Source: an uncultured Nitrospirota bacterium
GTDB lineage: Bacteria; Nitrospirota; Nitrospiria; Nitrospirales; UBA8639
Assembly: GCA_937139405.1 (NCBI GenBank)
Contig: CAKZPV010000031.1
Span: forward strand, 62,001 to 126,000
Direction: 5' to 3'
Length of the DNA stretch: 64,000 bases
Shown: positions 42,929 through 51,653 of the stretch, piece by piece
Numbering within the stretch: the stretch's first letter is position 1
Layout of the letters: each line of letters opens with the position of its first letter
Position numbers and translations under genes: made by a program
Notes under the pieces: generated by a model
Database searches by the model: none
What the model was told of the DNA's origin: nothing
The model's input: only the letters and a program-made list of their open reading frames with translations

Positions 42929-43915
42929 TTAGACGTATCCAAATTGGCGAAACCACTGTACTGCTTTTTTGAGGGCCGTTTCCACTGATGTCTGGGGAAG
43001 GTCAAGTTCATTTCGTGCTTTTGTGCAATCATAATGCATTCGATATTTAGCCATTCGCACGCCCTCCAAGGGAATTCGAGGGGTCTTGTGTGTCACATAA
43101 TTAGCAATCCAGGTATTCACATGAGCAAGCGGAACGATCCACTTCCAGGGTAGTCGAACACGAGGCGCAGGCACCCCGGTTAATTGACTCAACATCTGAC
43201 AAATCTCGCGAAGCATCAGATTCTGATTTCCAAGAATATACCGCTCACCAATACGCCCTCGCTTCATGGCTTGGACATGGCCCATCGCCACATCATCAAC
43301 ATCGATAAGGTTCATCCCGGTTTCGATATAGGCAAACATCCGTCCCTTCATAAAATCGACAATAATTTTCCCAGTTGGTGTGGGCTTCACATCTCTTTCA
43401 CCCACAGGAGCCGTAGGGTTAACGATGACCACGGGCAATCCTTGTTTCGCCATTTTCAGCACTTCTTGTTCGGCTAAAAATTTTGATCGTTTATAATCTC
43501 CAGAAAGTTGGGATTCCGAAGGAAAGAATTCTTCAGAACCCAACCCTCCATCACCTGGCAACCCAATCGCCCCAATCGTACTCGTATAAACAATACGTTC
43601 AACACCCGCTTCTTCCGCAGCCTGAAAGAGATGTTTTGTCCCTTCCACATTCACGTTATAAAACGTCGAAGGATCTTGATCCCACAGAGCATAATGTGCC
43701 GCCACATGATAAAGGCCTTGGCAACCCGCTAGAGCCTTTTTTAATGATGAGGGATCTTGCAAGTCTCCTTCAACAGTTTCAACCGGCAACCCATCAAGAT
43801 TATTTCGATTGCTCGTGGGACGAACCAACACCTTCACTTCATCGCCTTTGGCCACCACAGCACGTGTCACCGCTGCTCCAATAAATCCCGAAGACCCGGT
43901 AATAAGAACTTTCAT
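42929..43915 (-). CDS. hpnA: Hopanoid-associated sugar epimerase (HpnA-like)
   Basis: 328-residue extended short-chain dehydrogenase. NAD(P)-binding GSSGFIGAAVTRAV at the N-terminus, catalytic YKRSK (Tyr-x-x-x-Lys) near residue 145, VYTSTIGAIG before it, and the HpnA-type NPTAPVGERDVKPTPTG. HpnA-type genes are found with hopanoid synthesis and side-chain assembly. Adjacent genes for a polyprenyl diphosphate synthase and a CruF-type protein support an isoprenoid lipid context, although no squalene-hopene cyclase is in the window. Confidence 0.88.
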   Translation of the reverse strand: MKVLITGSSGFIGAAVTRAVVAKGDEVKVLVRPTSNRNNLDGLPVETVEGDLQDPSSLKKALAGCQGLYHVAAHYALWDQDPSTFYNVNVEGTKHLFQAAEEAGVERIVYTSTIGAIGLPGDGGLGSEEFFPSESQLSGDYKRSKFLAEQEVLKMAKQGLPVVIVNPTAPVGERDVKPTPTGKIIVDFMKGRMFAYIETGMNLIDVDDVAMGHVQAMKRGRIGERYILGNQNLMLREICQMLSQLTGVPAPRVRLPWKWIVPLAHVNTWIANYVTHKTPRIPLEGVRMAKYRMHYDCTKARNELDLPQTSVETALKKAVQWFRQFGYV

Positions 43916-44078
43916 GAGAATCGTACCTGTGGTCCCAGATCAAAAAGTGACTCAATAACAACAGAGAAATGTAACCGAATGGGAATGAGGTTGGGAAATC
44001 AATAAGAAAGTCAAGAATGATTCAATTGCGCTACTCCATTCAACGGTAACGCAATCACAATGGCGACTGAAAAAGACC

Positions 44079-44969
44079 TCAGCTTCGGCGCCTTACTATA
44101 TAAGTAGCAATATGTCGCAAAGGATCAGCTTGATGGTCGAAAGATTGCAATCCATTGATCGCCCGCTCAATACATTCCTCACCTAATTTCTTCGCACCAT
44201 CAATACCGAAAAATGAGGGATAGGTTTGCTTTCCTCGTTTTTCGTCCGTCCCAGCATCCTTACCCAGTTCCTCACGTGTGCCTACCATATTCAGCACGTC
44301 ATCGGCGATTTGAAACGCTAATCCAATATCTTCAGCATAGCCTGTCAAAGATTCCAATTGTGGAGAAGAGGCTCCACCAATAATACCGCCAATACGGACC
44401 GCCGCCCGAATCAATTGTCCGGTCTTATGGGAATGGATTTTTTGGAGATGAGCCAAGTCAACCTCTTGGTTTTCAGCTTGGATATCCATGACCTGACCAC
44501 CCACCATGCCTTGATGCCCGGAACCAAATGACAATTCCCGAATGATATCTAATTGTTGCTTGGCTGTGAGACCAGAAGCAGATCCATCTTGGCTACATAA
44601 TTCAAAGGCCATGGTGAGCAGCGCGTCTCCAGCCAGAATCGCCATCCCATCTCCATACACCTTATGATTTGTGAGTCGGCCACGGCGATAATCGTCATCA
44701 TCCATCGCAGGCAGATCATCATGAATAAGCGAATAGGTGTGGACAAACTCCAGTGATGCCGCAAATGGCAACATGGCGTCGTCGTCATACCCTAAGGCTT
44801 GAGCTGCGGCAATCGTCAAAATGGGACGCACCCGTTTACCGCCAGCCAATAGGCTATACCGCATAGATTCATAGAGTTTATCGGGGTCACGCAATCTGTC
44901 TGGAAGGCTTTGCTCCAGAAATCGGTCAACCCGTTGACGCTGTTGGTCTAAGTACTGATTAATGTCCAC
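44079..44969 (-). CDS. ispA: Polyprenyl diphosphate synthase (farnesyl/geranylgeranyl type)
   Basis: 296 residues. First aspartate-rich motif DDLPAMDDDDYRRG and second FQIADDVLNMVG; also SLLAGGKRVRPIL near residue 40. It condenses isopentenyl and allylic diphosphates to C15-C20 chains for hopanoids, carotenoids, quinones and undecaprenol. The length and the two-residue insert in the first motif fit IspA-type enzymes. First gene of a minus-strand group with hpnA, the CruF-type gene and the holin-family gene; about 160 bp separate it from hpnA. Confidence 0.92.
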   Translation of the reverse strand: MDINQYLDQQRQRVDRFLEQSLPDRLRDPDKLYESMRYSLLAGGKRVRPILTIAAAQALGYDDDAMLPFAASLEFVHTYSLIHDDLPAMDDDDYRRGRLTNHKVYGDGMAILAGDALLTMAFELCSQDGSASGLTAKQQLDIIRELSFGSGHQGMVGGQVMDIQAENQEVDLAHLQKIHSHKTGQLIRAAVRIGGIIGGASSPQLESLTGYAEDIGLAFQIADDVLNMVGTREELGKDAGTDEKRGKQTYPSFFGIDGAKKLGEECIERAINGLQSFDHQADPLRHIATYIVRRRS

Positions 44970-45241
44970 AGAAAAGTGAAAAGGTATTATTAGAAGGCTA
45001 GAAAAGCTTCGACGACCCTATCAAAAGTATTTTTTATGGTCAAACGGGCAGGGAAACACTCGGGAGGGGTTAGGCAAAGCCAGGGGAAAAGAAAAGAAGC
45101 TAGAAGAACAATTTCTGAGTTAATCATCTCTTTATTTTATTCTCCTACGTAGTCATTCCCGCAGGTAGTCCGCGGGAATCCATCTTGATTCTTCAAGATG
45201 AAGCACCTTTAGTCAGAACAACGTCTAAGTGATTTTTGTTG
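44970..45241. other. Intergenic region before repeat copy 4
   Basis: About 270 bp, no gene supported. CGCAGGTAGTCCGCGGGAATC can form a short hairpin with TTCCCG at its left (45147-45180). Confidence 0.35.
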
Positions 45242-45431
45242 TTGCCGGGTTTCGCCCCGGCAGACGAGGCCCTTTTGTTTCGGCAAAAGGACCCAAAACC
45301 ATTGACCCCCTGTTTGGCTATATGGGATGAGACGGACGCGAACACCAGAAAGGCAGCCTAACTCGCTACGCTCAAACAAAGCCTGCCTAGAGACTTGGGC
45401 GTCCGCCCCAGGGACCCACCAGCAGGGGTCA
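45242..45431 (+). repeat. ~190-bp interspersed repeat, copy 4
   Basis: GCCGGGTTTCGCCCCGGC, AAAGGACCCAAAACCATTGA, AACTCGCTACGCTCAAACA and GGGCGTCCGCCCC. It forms the left edge of the small-gene patch, with copy 5 at the right edge in inverse orientation. Confidence 0.88.
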
Positions 45432-45553
45432 GAAACGAAAAACCATCTGCAAATTCAAAAAGTGGGGTACATGCGTTTATCCGAAGGGGTGAAACAAATA
45501 GCGAGTTCCATTTTTTCTTAAAAGGAGGGGCAGAAAGTACTCTGATTTCCAAT

Positions 45554-45587
45554 CCATGTAGCCCTATTGGTTATTCGGTAACATTTT
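45554..45587 (-). repeat. 33-nt repeat, copy 1
   Basis: On the minus strand AATGTTACCGAATAACC, then AATAGGGCTACATGG. It ends immediately downstream of the 90-residue gene. Confidence 0.7.
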
Positions 45588-45590
45588 CAG

Positions 45591-45863
45591 TTATAAGGTC
45601 TTCTTTTTGAACCACTGCAATATCGTTTCGTCCCAAGTATGCCGTTCACCATCCGGCTGGCGAAGCCAGATAACGTCAGGTTCGCTTACCACACCTGAGA
45701 GAACAGTCCAGATTTCGCCTGGTTCGTGATGACCGGTAACACTGCCATCATGATCCTGGATCTTTATTCGACACAGTAACTCTAATTCGTCTCCGGTCTT
45801 GAGACCACATGGGTATTTCATCAAGTTGTAATCATTCACTAGTCGATATGTATCGTCACTCAT
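45591..45863 (-). CDS. Hypothetical protein of the small-gene patch
   Basis: 90 residues from ATG at 45863 (MSDDTYRLVND). Soluble, acidic, with a beta-strand-rich pattern (GDELELLCRIKIQDHDG, GEIWTVLSGVVSEPDVIWL). It resembles small barrel-like immunity or carrier proteins, but nothing is recognised. It lies between 33-nt repeat copies 1 and 2, like a cassette. Confidence 0.6.
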   Translation of the reverse strand: MSDDTYRLVNDYNLMKYPCGLKTGDELELLCRIKIQDHDGSVTGHHEPGEIWTVLSGVVSEPDVIWLRQPDGERHTWDETILQWFKKKTL

Positions 45864-45902
45864 ACTGCCCAATCCCAAGATAGTTTATTGCGTTTAGCTA
45901 AG

Positions 45903-45934
45903 CCCATGTAACACTATGGGATATTCAGTAACTT
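45903..45934 (-). repeat. 33-nt repeat, copy 2
   Basis: On the minus strand AAGTTACTGAATATCCC, then ATAGTGTTACATGGG. It sits 40 bp before the 45863 start. To the right, CTGCTTTATGCACC..TAACTAACAAATCCC is AT-rich spacer. Confidence 0.7.
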
Positions 45935-46070
45935 AATTGGCTGCTTTATGCACCAACTAGCTGCTGCGTTAAGGGATTTGTTAGTTAGCTTCTAGTCGCC
46001 TCCATCATCACTAAAATCTGACGACTCCTCCCAGTTTCTATTACGCCCACCGTGCCCCCACCCGGAATGC

Positions 46071-46301
46071 TCATTTTATGTCGGTAGGTACACCCTTAGA
46101 TTTTGTATGGTCAGTTTCTTCGTCCTCTGCTTTATTCAAATAGCGTTTAGTCATGAAAACCGCGACACCAATAGAGAAAAGAAGAAATCCCAAGACGAAT
46201 ATTGTCCTAGAAAACATCCAGCCAATCGGGACGAGTATTGTTCCAAGCGCGATCAAAACGATACCGATATAGTTCCTTAGTTCCATCTTTCTCGTTTCCA
46301 T
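46071..46301 (-). CDS. Small two-span membrane protein of the patch
   Basis: 76 residues. Two hydrophobic segments (IGIVLIALGTILVPIGWMF and IFVLGFLLFSIGVAVFM) joined by a tight turn, then a charged tail (EDEETDHTKSKG). The ATG at 46301 is embedded in 33-nt repeat copy 3; an internal ATG at 46286 is possible. No family recognised. Confidence 0.55.
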   Translation of the reverse strand: METRKMELRNYIGIVLIALGTILVPIGWMFSRTIFVLGFLLFSIGVAVFMTKRYLNKAEDEETDHTKSKGVPTDIK

Positions 46302-46331
46302 GTAACAGAATTACCTATTCGGTAACATTTT
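46298..46331 (-). repeat. 33-nt repeat, copy 3
   Basis: On the minus strand AAATGTTACCGAATAGG, then TTCTGTTACATGG. It includes the start codon of the two-span membrane protein. Confidence 0.7.
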
Positions 46332-46378
46332 TGGCTTGATAACATTGGTTGCGGAAGCTGTATATCCTGCGAGCACAG

Positions 46379-46726
46379 TCAATCTGGACTAAACGCCTCT
46401 GATGCTGAAAATTCTCCCAAGATCCCAGCAACTCCCTCTTCCGCCACACTTGCAAGTCGTTGTTTAAGGGAAGTGAGTTCGTGAATGCGCTTGGACATGT
46501 CCTCCTCTCGCAATACTTTACGTTGCGTGATCAGGGCCTTCAAAAATCGGATACGAACTCGGAGTAACCGCTTAGCAAGGTGGCAGACATTCTTCGCCTT
46601 CTTCCTTCGTTTGTCGTGATCAGCCTCTGCCAAGAACGCCACGGTAGCGTGTTCAACCAACTGCTCCGCGTCTTTAACAGCGCTTGTATGGTTGTATCCA
46701 GTGCCGAAACCTGCCCACTGTGCCAC
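46379..46726 (-). CDS. Helical hypothetical protein of the patch
   Basis: 115 residues, highly charged and helical, with coiled-coil character (VEHATVAFLAEADHDKRRKKAKN, KALITQRKVLREEDMSKRIHELTSL). No signal or membrane segment. It lies between repeat copies 3 and 4 on the same strand as its neighbours, so all three genes form a head-to-tail cassette-like row. The start at 46726 (MAQWAGFGTGYN) has no strong ribosome site. Confidence 0.55.
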   Translation of the reverse strand: MAQWAGFGTGYNHTSAVKDAEQLVEHATVAFLAEADHDKRRKKAKNVCHLAKRLLRVRIRFLKALITQRKVLREEDMSKRIHELTSLKQRLASVAEEGVAGILGEFSASEAFSPD

Positions 46727-46840
46727 TCAAACCCTCCTCAGCACATCCGTGTTACTACTGAAAATAAATTGCTCATTATCGTTTTTCATTGGATCAATCT
46801 ATTGTTCTATTCGGTAGGAAAACGAACTTTATTAGCGGAT

Positions 46841-46874
46841 AGATGTAACACGATGGGGTTTTCGGTAGCATTTT
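46841..46874 (-). repeat. 33-nt repeat, copy 4
   Basis: On the minus strand AATGCTACCGAAAACCCC, then ATCGTGTTACATCT. A partial CCTACCGAATAGAACAATAG lies 25 bp away (46799-46818), suggesting a further decayed copy. Confidence 0.65.
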
Positions 46875-47084
46875 CAGAGCTACCCAAATGTCGTCGGCAG
46901 GGAAATTCGTTCTATATCAAAACCTTACAAGATCCATATGTTCATTCGTGGCCACCAAAAACGTAACAGTTCTCAAAGGGAAGTGTTACATTCCCCCATT
47001 TTTATCATCTCAAATATATATCCGTTTGCTCTATGCCTAGGCTCTTCTATTTGAGCTTCGTGCACTTAATATCTTCGTTTTGTT

Positions 47085-47278
47085 CGACGCCTGCTGGCTG
47101 GCCCTCTGAGCGGACGCTCTTATCAATTTGCGGGCCCTGTTTGAGCGGAGCGAGTTGGTTCGCTCCTCCCTATCCTGCGTCCGTCCCATGGAATTTGGCC
47201 AGACTGGGCGTCAATGGTTTTGGCTACTTTTGCCGAAACAAAAGTAGCTCGGCTGTCGGGCCGAGACCCGACATCGCC
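47085..47278 (-). repeat. ~190-bp interspersed repeat, copy 5
   Basis: Inverted copy: TGTTTGAGCGGAGCGAGTT, GTCAATGGTTTTGG, CTTTTGCCGAAACAAAAG and GTCGGGCCGAGACCCGAC. Right edge of the small-gene patch. The upstream stretch from 46875 holds no supported gene. Confidence 0.85.
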
Positions 47279-47385
47279 AAAAACCATGAAATGGAAAGGG
47301 CTAGGGAGAAATCATTTGAGGCAAACCTCTGACCGGGCCGGTCTCATTGTTTTCATCCTCACCGGGCCAGTATACTGTTCTCCTT

Positions 47386-47670
47386 ATGAGTATTCGAAAT
47401 CGAGCTGGAGAATGGGAACCTTTGCTTCTCGGCATTGAACCCGAACATTGCGGAGTCTGTGGAGAAGGGCTCTATCGCGATCACACCATACTGCGCGGAG
47501 GATGGTCTCGATGCAGTCTCTGCGAACATTTTGTGCATTATAGTTGTCTGGCCAGCGGGAAAATCTCGTATCTCAAACGACGCCCTCGTGTCTGCCAATC
47601 CTGTGATAGCCTTCCGCCGACCTCGGCTTCAGACAAAACTGTGTCGTCAGTTCCCTCTGAAAGTAAGTGA
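47386..47670 (+). CDS. RING/PHD-like zinc-finger small protein
   Basis: 94 residues from ATG at 47386. A run of Cys and His reads CGVCGEGLY, CSLCEHFVHYSCL and CQSC, with spacing like a C4HC3-type RING or PHD finger (Cys-x2-Cys ... Cys-x2-Cys-x4-His-x2-Cys ... Cys-x2-Cys). Such fingers are rare in bacteria and bind proteins; ubiquitin-type activity should not be assumed. It abuts the following membrane-protein gene, its TGA touching that ATG. Confidence 0.7.
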   Translation: MSIRNRAGEWEPLLLGIEPEHCGVCGEGLYRDHTILRGGWSRCSLCEHFVHYSCLASGKISYLKRRPRVCQSCDSLPPTSASDKTVSSVPSESK

Positions 47671-48012
47671 ATGAACAATCCTGAGTTTTCTCTTTTACGA
47701 TCCATGGGATCAAATAAACTTTCGACTCTTTTTCTCTACTACGTGCTTTCTCCGCTACTCTGTGCCTTTAGCGGCTTTCATATAACGAGTTACCTGCTAA
47801 CTGGTCTCTACACCTGGCCTCGAACCAGTCGAACGATTGTGCTGACTATAGGAACCCTCATCTTCGTATATGAATTTATTTTTAAAAGTCAGGGGCCCCA
47901 ATTCGCTTCAGGCAAAACATGGTCACAAGGCGAATGGGTTCTCTATACCTCAGTGCTCCCTTTGGTGTGCGGCATAGCAACGTTCCTAGCAGCTGCCGGA
48001 TTTTTCAACTAG
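47671..48012 (+). CDS. Small multi-span membrane protein
   Basis: 113 residues with about four hydrophobic stretches (FLYYVLSPLLCAFSGFHI, IVLTIGTLIFVYEFIF, VLYTSVLPLVCGIATFL). No charged motif or family is recognised. Its ATG directly follows the stop of the zinc-finger gene, so the two are probably translated together and may interact, with the finger protein as a cytoplasmic partner. Inner membrane. Confidence 0.65.
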   Translation: MNNPEFSLLRSMGSNKLSTLFLYYVLSPLLCAFSGFHITSYLLTGLYTWPRTSRTIVLTIGTLIFVYEFIFKSQGPQFASGKTWSQGEWVLYTSVLPLVCGIATFLAAAGFFN

Positions 48013-48070
48013 AAAAAACTCATCAGAGCATTGATCCGTTTATGACTTGTAACATAGGGAGGACTTGCAC

Positions 48071-48250
48071 ATGAAAAACGTGGAATTGAGCGTCGAAGGT
48101 ACCATGTTGACAATTAAGGTAGACCTCTCACAAGACTTTGGTCCCTCGTCCTCAGGAAAAACCACCATCATTGCCTCAACCGAAGGTAATGTTTCGATCC
48201 CGGATCGAGAAGAAAAAATTGGACTGAATATTTATAAGAAAAAATCTTAG
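48071..48250 (+). CDS. Conserved-looking 59-residue protein
   Basis: 59 residues, no signal. A beta-strand-rich first part ([23 protein letters not shown]) and a tail [20 protein letters not shown]. The tail looks like a conserved short motif found in small hypothetical proteins; I cannot name the family. GGGAGGACTTGCAC precedes the ATG. Its 3' end overlaps the 3' end of uvrA by 4 bp in convergent orientation. Confidence 0.7.
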   Translation: MKNVELSVEGTMLTIKVDLSQDFGPSSSGKTTIIASTEGNVSIPDREEKIGLNIYKKKS

Positions 48251-50766
48251 TTTTTCTTCAGCGCCTTCTTATCCCCCATCAAAGCCTGTCCGGTTCGTGA
48301 AATCGGAACCTGCATCACGGCTTCTGGAGTTCCTTCGGCAACTACACATCCACCTTGATCTCCACCTTCCGGCCCTAAGTCGATGATCCAATCGGCATTC
48401 CGAATTACATCCAGATTATGTTCGATGACTAATACCGTATTCCCGGCTTCAACCAATCGATCAAGCACATCAAGTAGCCGTTGAATATCCACAAAATGTA
48501 GCCCAGTCGTGGGCTCATCCAAAATATAAAGCGTCCGACCAGTCGGCCGCTTTGAAAGTTCCTTCGAGAGTTTCACTCGCTGCGCTTCTCCACCTGACAA
48601 TGTGGTGGCCGATTGTCCTAGCTTAATATAATGAAGGCCGACATCCGACAACGTTTGTAGCCGCACACGAATGGGCGGGATATTGACAAAAAATTCCAAC
48701 GCTTCTGCCACCGTCATATTCAACACATCAGCAATGGTGCGCCCCCGATACATCACATCTAACGTTTCTCGGTTATACCGCTGACCGGAACAGACTTCAC
48801 ACGTCACATAAATATCTGGGAGAAAATGCATTTCGATTTTGATCAAGCCGTCTCCCTGGCAAGCTTCACATCGGCCACCTTTAACATTAAAGCTGTACCG
48901 GCCCGGCTTGTACCCCCGAACGCGTGACTCCGGTAATTGAGCAAACACATCTCGGATAAAACTAAAAAGACCGGTGTACGTTGCGGGATTCGAACGGGGA
49001 GTCCGTCCGATTGGTGACTGGTCAATATCGATGAGTTTATCCAAATGCTCAAGGCCTTGTATTTTTCGACAACCTTCAAAGACAGGCTTTTTCTGTGCAA
49101 AGCCTTGCCCCAATGACCGAAACACCACATCAATGACCAACGTACTTTTTCCAGACCCTGAAACACCGGTCACGCAGGTCAACAGTCCCAAGGGAAAGCT
49201 CACGCTAACATTTTGCAAATTATGCTTTTCCGCACTCACCACCGACAAAAATCCTTTAGGTGTTCGTTGGCGAAGCGGTAGAACTACACGCCGACTTCCA
49301 TTTAAATATTGTCCAGTGAGTGAGGTCGTATCAGCCATGACAACCGAAGGCGGACCCTGAGCCACTAACTTCCCTCCTTCCACTCCAGCCCCAGGGCCTA
49401 AGTCCAACACGTAATCGGCTGCACGCATGGTCTCGGCATCATGTTCAACGACTACAACGGTATTCCCCATATCTCGTAACTGCAGCAGCGTTTGTAATAA
49501 TCGGCGATGATCACGTTGGTGCAATCCAATGCTCGGTTCATCCAGAATATATAAGACGCCAACTAAACCCGATCCAATTTGAGTGGCAAGTCGTATTCGC
49601 TGTCCCTCACCACCCGACAGGGTGGCAGATGGTCTATTTAGAGTGAGATAAGCCAACCCCACATTAAGAAGGAATTCTAAACGCTCACGTATTTCCTTAA
49701 TAACTCGTTGACCGATTAATTTTTCACGATCTGTGAGATTCAATGTATCCAGAAATTCCAGTGTTTGTCGCACGGACAAGTTCGTGACATCTGCAATCGA
49801 TTGCCCGCTGATTTTGATCGCGAGACTTTCCTGTTTCAGGCGACCACCTCCACAGGCCTCACATGGAGTATCAAATGTCCATTCTTCATGCTCAGGAGAA
49901 CCTGAAGACTCAAACCCAATCCCATCGCATTCAGGGCAGGCTCCATGGGGGCTGTTAAAGGAAAAAATTCGTGGAGCGATTTCGGAATAACTGATTCCAC
50001 ATTGAATACAGGCCAGCTGCTCACTATACATTCGAACTTGGGCATCTTCAGTCAATACTCCCACGAGGCCCTTGGTCATCTTGAGTGCAGTTTCTACTGA
50101 ATCCGCCAGACGCCGTGCAACACCGGTCTCGGCCTTCACAATCACCCGATCAATCACAATTTCAATCGTATGTTTCCGCTGTTTATGTAAAGTAATGGTT
50201 TCGCCAAGATCACGGATCGCTCCATCAATGCGTACTCGAACAAATCCGGCTTTTCGAGCCCCTAGAAGTTCTTTGCGATATTCGCCTTTTCGTCCTCGTA
50301 CAATGGGCGCTAAAATTTGTATTTTGCTGCCCACCGGAAGGCCCATGATGGCATCTACCATTTGTTGTACGGTTTGTGCCGCAATGGCATTCCCGCATTG
50401 AAAACAAAATGGTTGCCCAATTCTGGCAAACAACAAGCGAAAATAATCATAGATCTCCGTAACCGTTCCCACTGTTGAACGAGGATTATGGCTTGTCGTT
50501 TTTTGCTCAATGGAAATCGCAGGAGAGAGGCCATCAATGGAATCTACATCCGGCTTGGTCATCTGCTCAAGAAATTGCCGGGCATAGGCGGACAACGATT
50601 CTACATATCGCCTCTGCCCTTCAGCATAAATGGTGTCGAAGGCTAGAGAAGATTTCCCTGACCCACTTAAGCCTGTAATAACCACAAGTTGATCGCGGGG
50701 AATGACGAGGTCTAGGTTTTTGAGATTGTGTTGGCGGGCGCCTTTGATCACAATGGCGTTTTGCAT
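48247..50766 (-). CDS. uvrA: UvrA excinuclease subunit, short form
   Basis: 839 residues from ATG at 50766 ([15 protein letters not shown]); a longer frame adds a non-homologous leader. UvrA is the ATPase that scans DNA for lesions and loads UvrB. Both ATP sites are intact (GLSGSGKSS and GVSGSGKST), as are both signatures (LSGGEGQR and LSGGEAQR), the UvrB-binding region and the C-terminal zinc module CEACQGDG...CEVCSGQRY. Most of the insertion domain of signature domain I is missing: [10 protein letters not shown] is followed after about 20 residues by CEACGGGRL, where usual UvrA has about 120. Total length is about 100 residues below typical. Confidence 0.93.
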   Translation of the reverse strand: MQNAIVIKGARQHNLKNLDLVIPRDQLVVITGLSGSGKSSLAFDTIYAEGQRRYVESLSAYARQFLEQMTKPDVDSIDGLSPAISIEQKTTSHNPRSTVGTVTEIYDYFRLLFARIGQPFCFQCGNAIAAQTVQQMVDAIMGLPVGSKIQILAPIVRGRKGEYRKELLGARKAGFVRVRIDGAIRDLGETITLHKQRKHTIEIVIDRVIVKAETGVARRLADSVETALKMTKGLVGVLTEDAQVRMYSEQLACIQCGISYSEIAPRIFSFNSPHGACPECDGIGFESSGSPEHEEWTFDTPCEACGGGRLKQESLAIKISGQSIADVTNLSVRQTLEFLDTLNLTDREKLIGQRVIKEIRERLEFLLNVGLAYLTLNRPSATLSGGEGQRIRLATQIGSGLVGVLYILDEPSIGLHQRDHRRLLQTLLQLRDMGNTVVVVEHDAETMRAADYVLDLGPGAGVEGGKLVAQGPPSVVMADTTSLTGQYLNGSRRVVLPLRQRTPKGFLSVVSAEKHNLQNVSVSFPLGLLTCVTGVSGSGKSTLVIDVVFRSLGQGFAQKKPVFEGCRKIQGLEHLDKLIDIDQSPIGRTPRSNPATYTGLFSFIRDVFAQLPESRVRGYKPGRYSFNVKGGRCEACQGDGLIKIEMHFLPDIYVTCEVCSGQRYNRETLDVMYRGRTIADVLNMTVAEALEFFVNIPPIRVRLQTLSDVGLHYIKLGQSATTLSGGEAQRVKLSKELSKRPTGRTLYILDEPTTGLHFVDIQRLLDVLDRLVEAGNTVLVIEHNLDVIRNADWIIDLGPEGGDQGGCVVAEGTPEAVMQVPISRTGQALMGDKKALKKN

Positions 50767-50947
50767 GGGATGCGAGTATATCATAAGGAATATGTAGGCT
50801 GAGACATTCCGATACATTCAAGAATTGACCCTCTAATGAAGGGTCGGATACAATCTTTCAGGCTCTCATTGCACAACACCATACAGAATCCTTCTATTAT
50901 TTATTATTTTCGTTTTCCCGATTATTTCCCTTACCAAGAGGAATTTC

Positions 50948-51505
50948 ATGATGAATGTGAAACGGTTATTTATTTGGCCATGCCTTATTCTGGCCTTGCA
51001 ACTCCTCCCGTCTCTTCCCTCAACATGGGCGGCCAAGTATGAACTCACTCGCAATAGCGTCGAAAATGCCAAAGACGTCGATGCCAAAGAGGTCGCCCTG
51101 TTTCGGGTCAAATTGGGAGATTCCGAAATACAAGCCGTGGAATCATTAGTCGAACAACGACTACCCGGCGTACGCGCCGAACAAGAAGGCACGTTTATTT
51201 TGTTATGGGACAAGGAAAACCCGACTGGTGCCATGGCTGGAGTCCGCATCACAGACGGGAAAGTCGATTTAATTTTCATCAACAACCGATTTGCCCATAA
51301 AGTTCGCGGTATTTTTCGGCATGTCTTGGGAGCCATGACCCTGAAAGAAGTTCGCGACCTACTCGGACCTGAAGACTTCCCAAATGAAACACTTATGGGA
51401 GCAAAGCTCCTCTACGAAGAAAAGGGATTTCTGGTAAATTATCTTGATAAGCAAATCAACGTCGAGTTTTGCCTGGGCTGTCAAGATCTCTATTCAGGAT
51501 TCTAA
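50948..51505 (+). CDS. Secreted hypothetical protein
   Basis: 185 residues. Signal peptide (IWPCLILALQLLPSLPSTWA) then a mixed alpha/beta chain (KLGDSEIQAVESLVEQRLPGV, GAMAGVRITDGKVDLIFINNRFAHKV, LKEVRDLLGPEDFPNE) resembling BamE/SmpA-like small periplasmic domains, with two cysteines near the end (CLGC). No firm family call. It is upstream of ruvB on the same strand with a gap of about 150 bp. Confidence 0.65.
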   Translation: MMNVKRLFIWPCLILALQLLPSLPSTWAAKYELTRNSVENAKDVDAKEVALFRVKLGDSEIQAVESLVEQRLPGVRAEQEGTFILLWDKENPTGAMAGVRITDGKVDLIFINNRFAHKVRGIFRHVLGAMTLKEVRDLLGPEDFPNETLMGAKLLYEEKGFLVNYLDKQINVEFCLGCQDLYSGF

Positions 51506-51653
51506 GCAACAAGGCGGCTTTCTCGGCTGGCCTGGCAAGACTCCTCTCTCGGTTTTCATCTCGCACAAAAAGGGAGTCCCCCTCTCCCTCATGTTCATAC
51601 TCATCATGTTGAATACTGTTGTAGCCAAATTTTTTCATAAAGCCACCAAATAA

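Noticed and set aside
45903-46010. Integron attC-like sequence (TAACTAACAAATCCC ... CAATTAAGTT)
   Set aside because: Core sites do not match RYYYAAC/GTTRRRY cleanly and no integrase is visible; kept only as a 33-nt repeat.
27266-47278. Open frames across the 190-bp repeats as genes
   Set aside because: Frames follow repeat sequence and are not conserved between copies as a protein.
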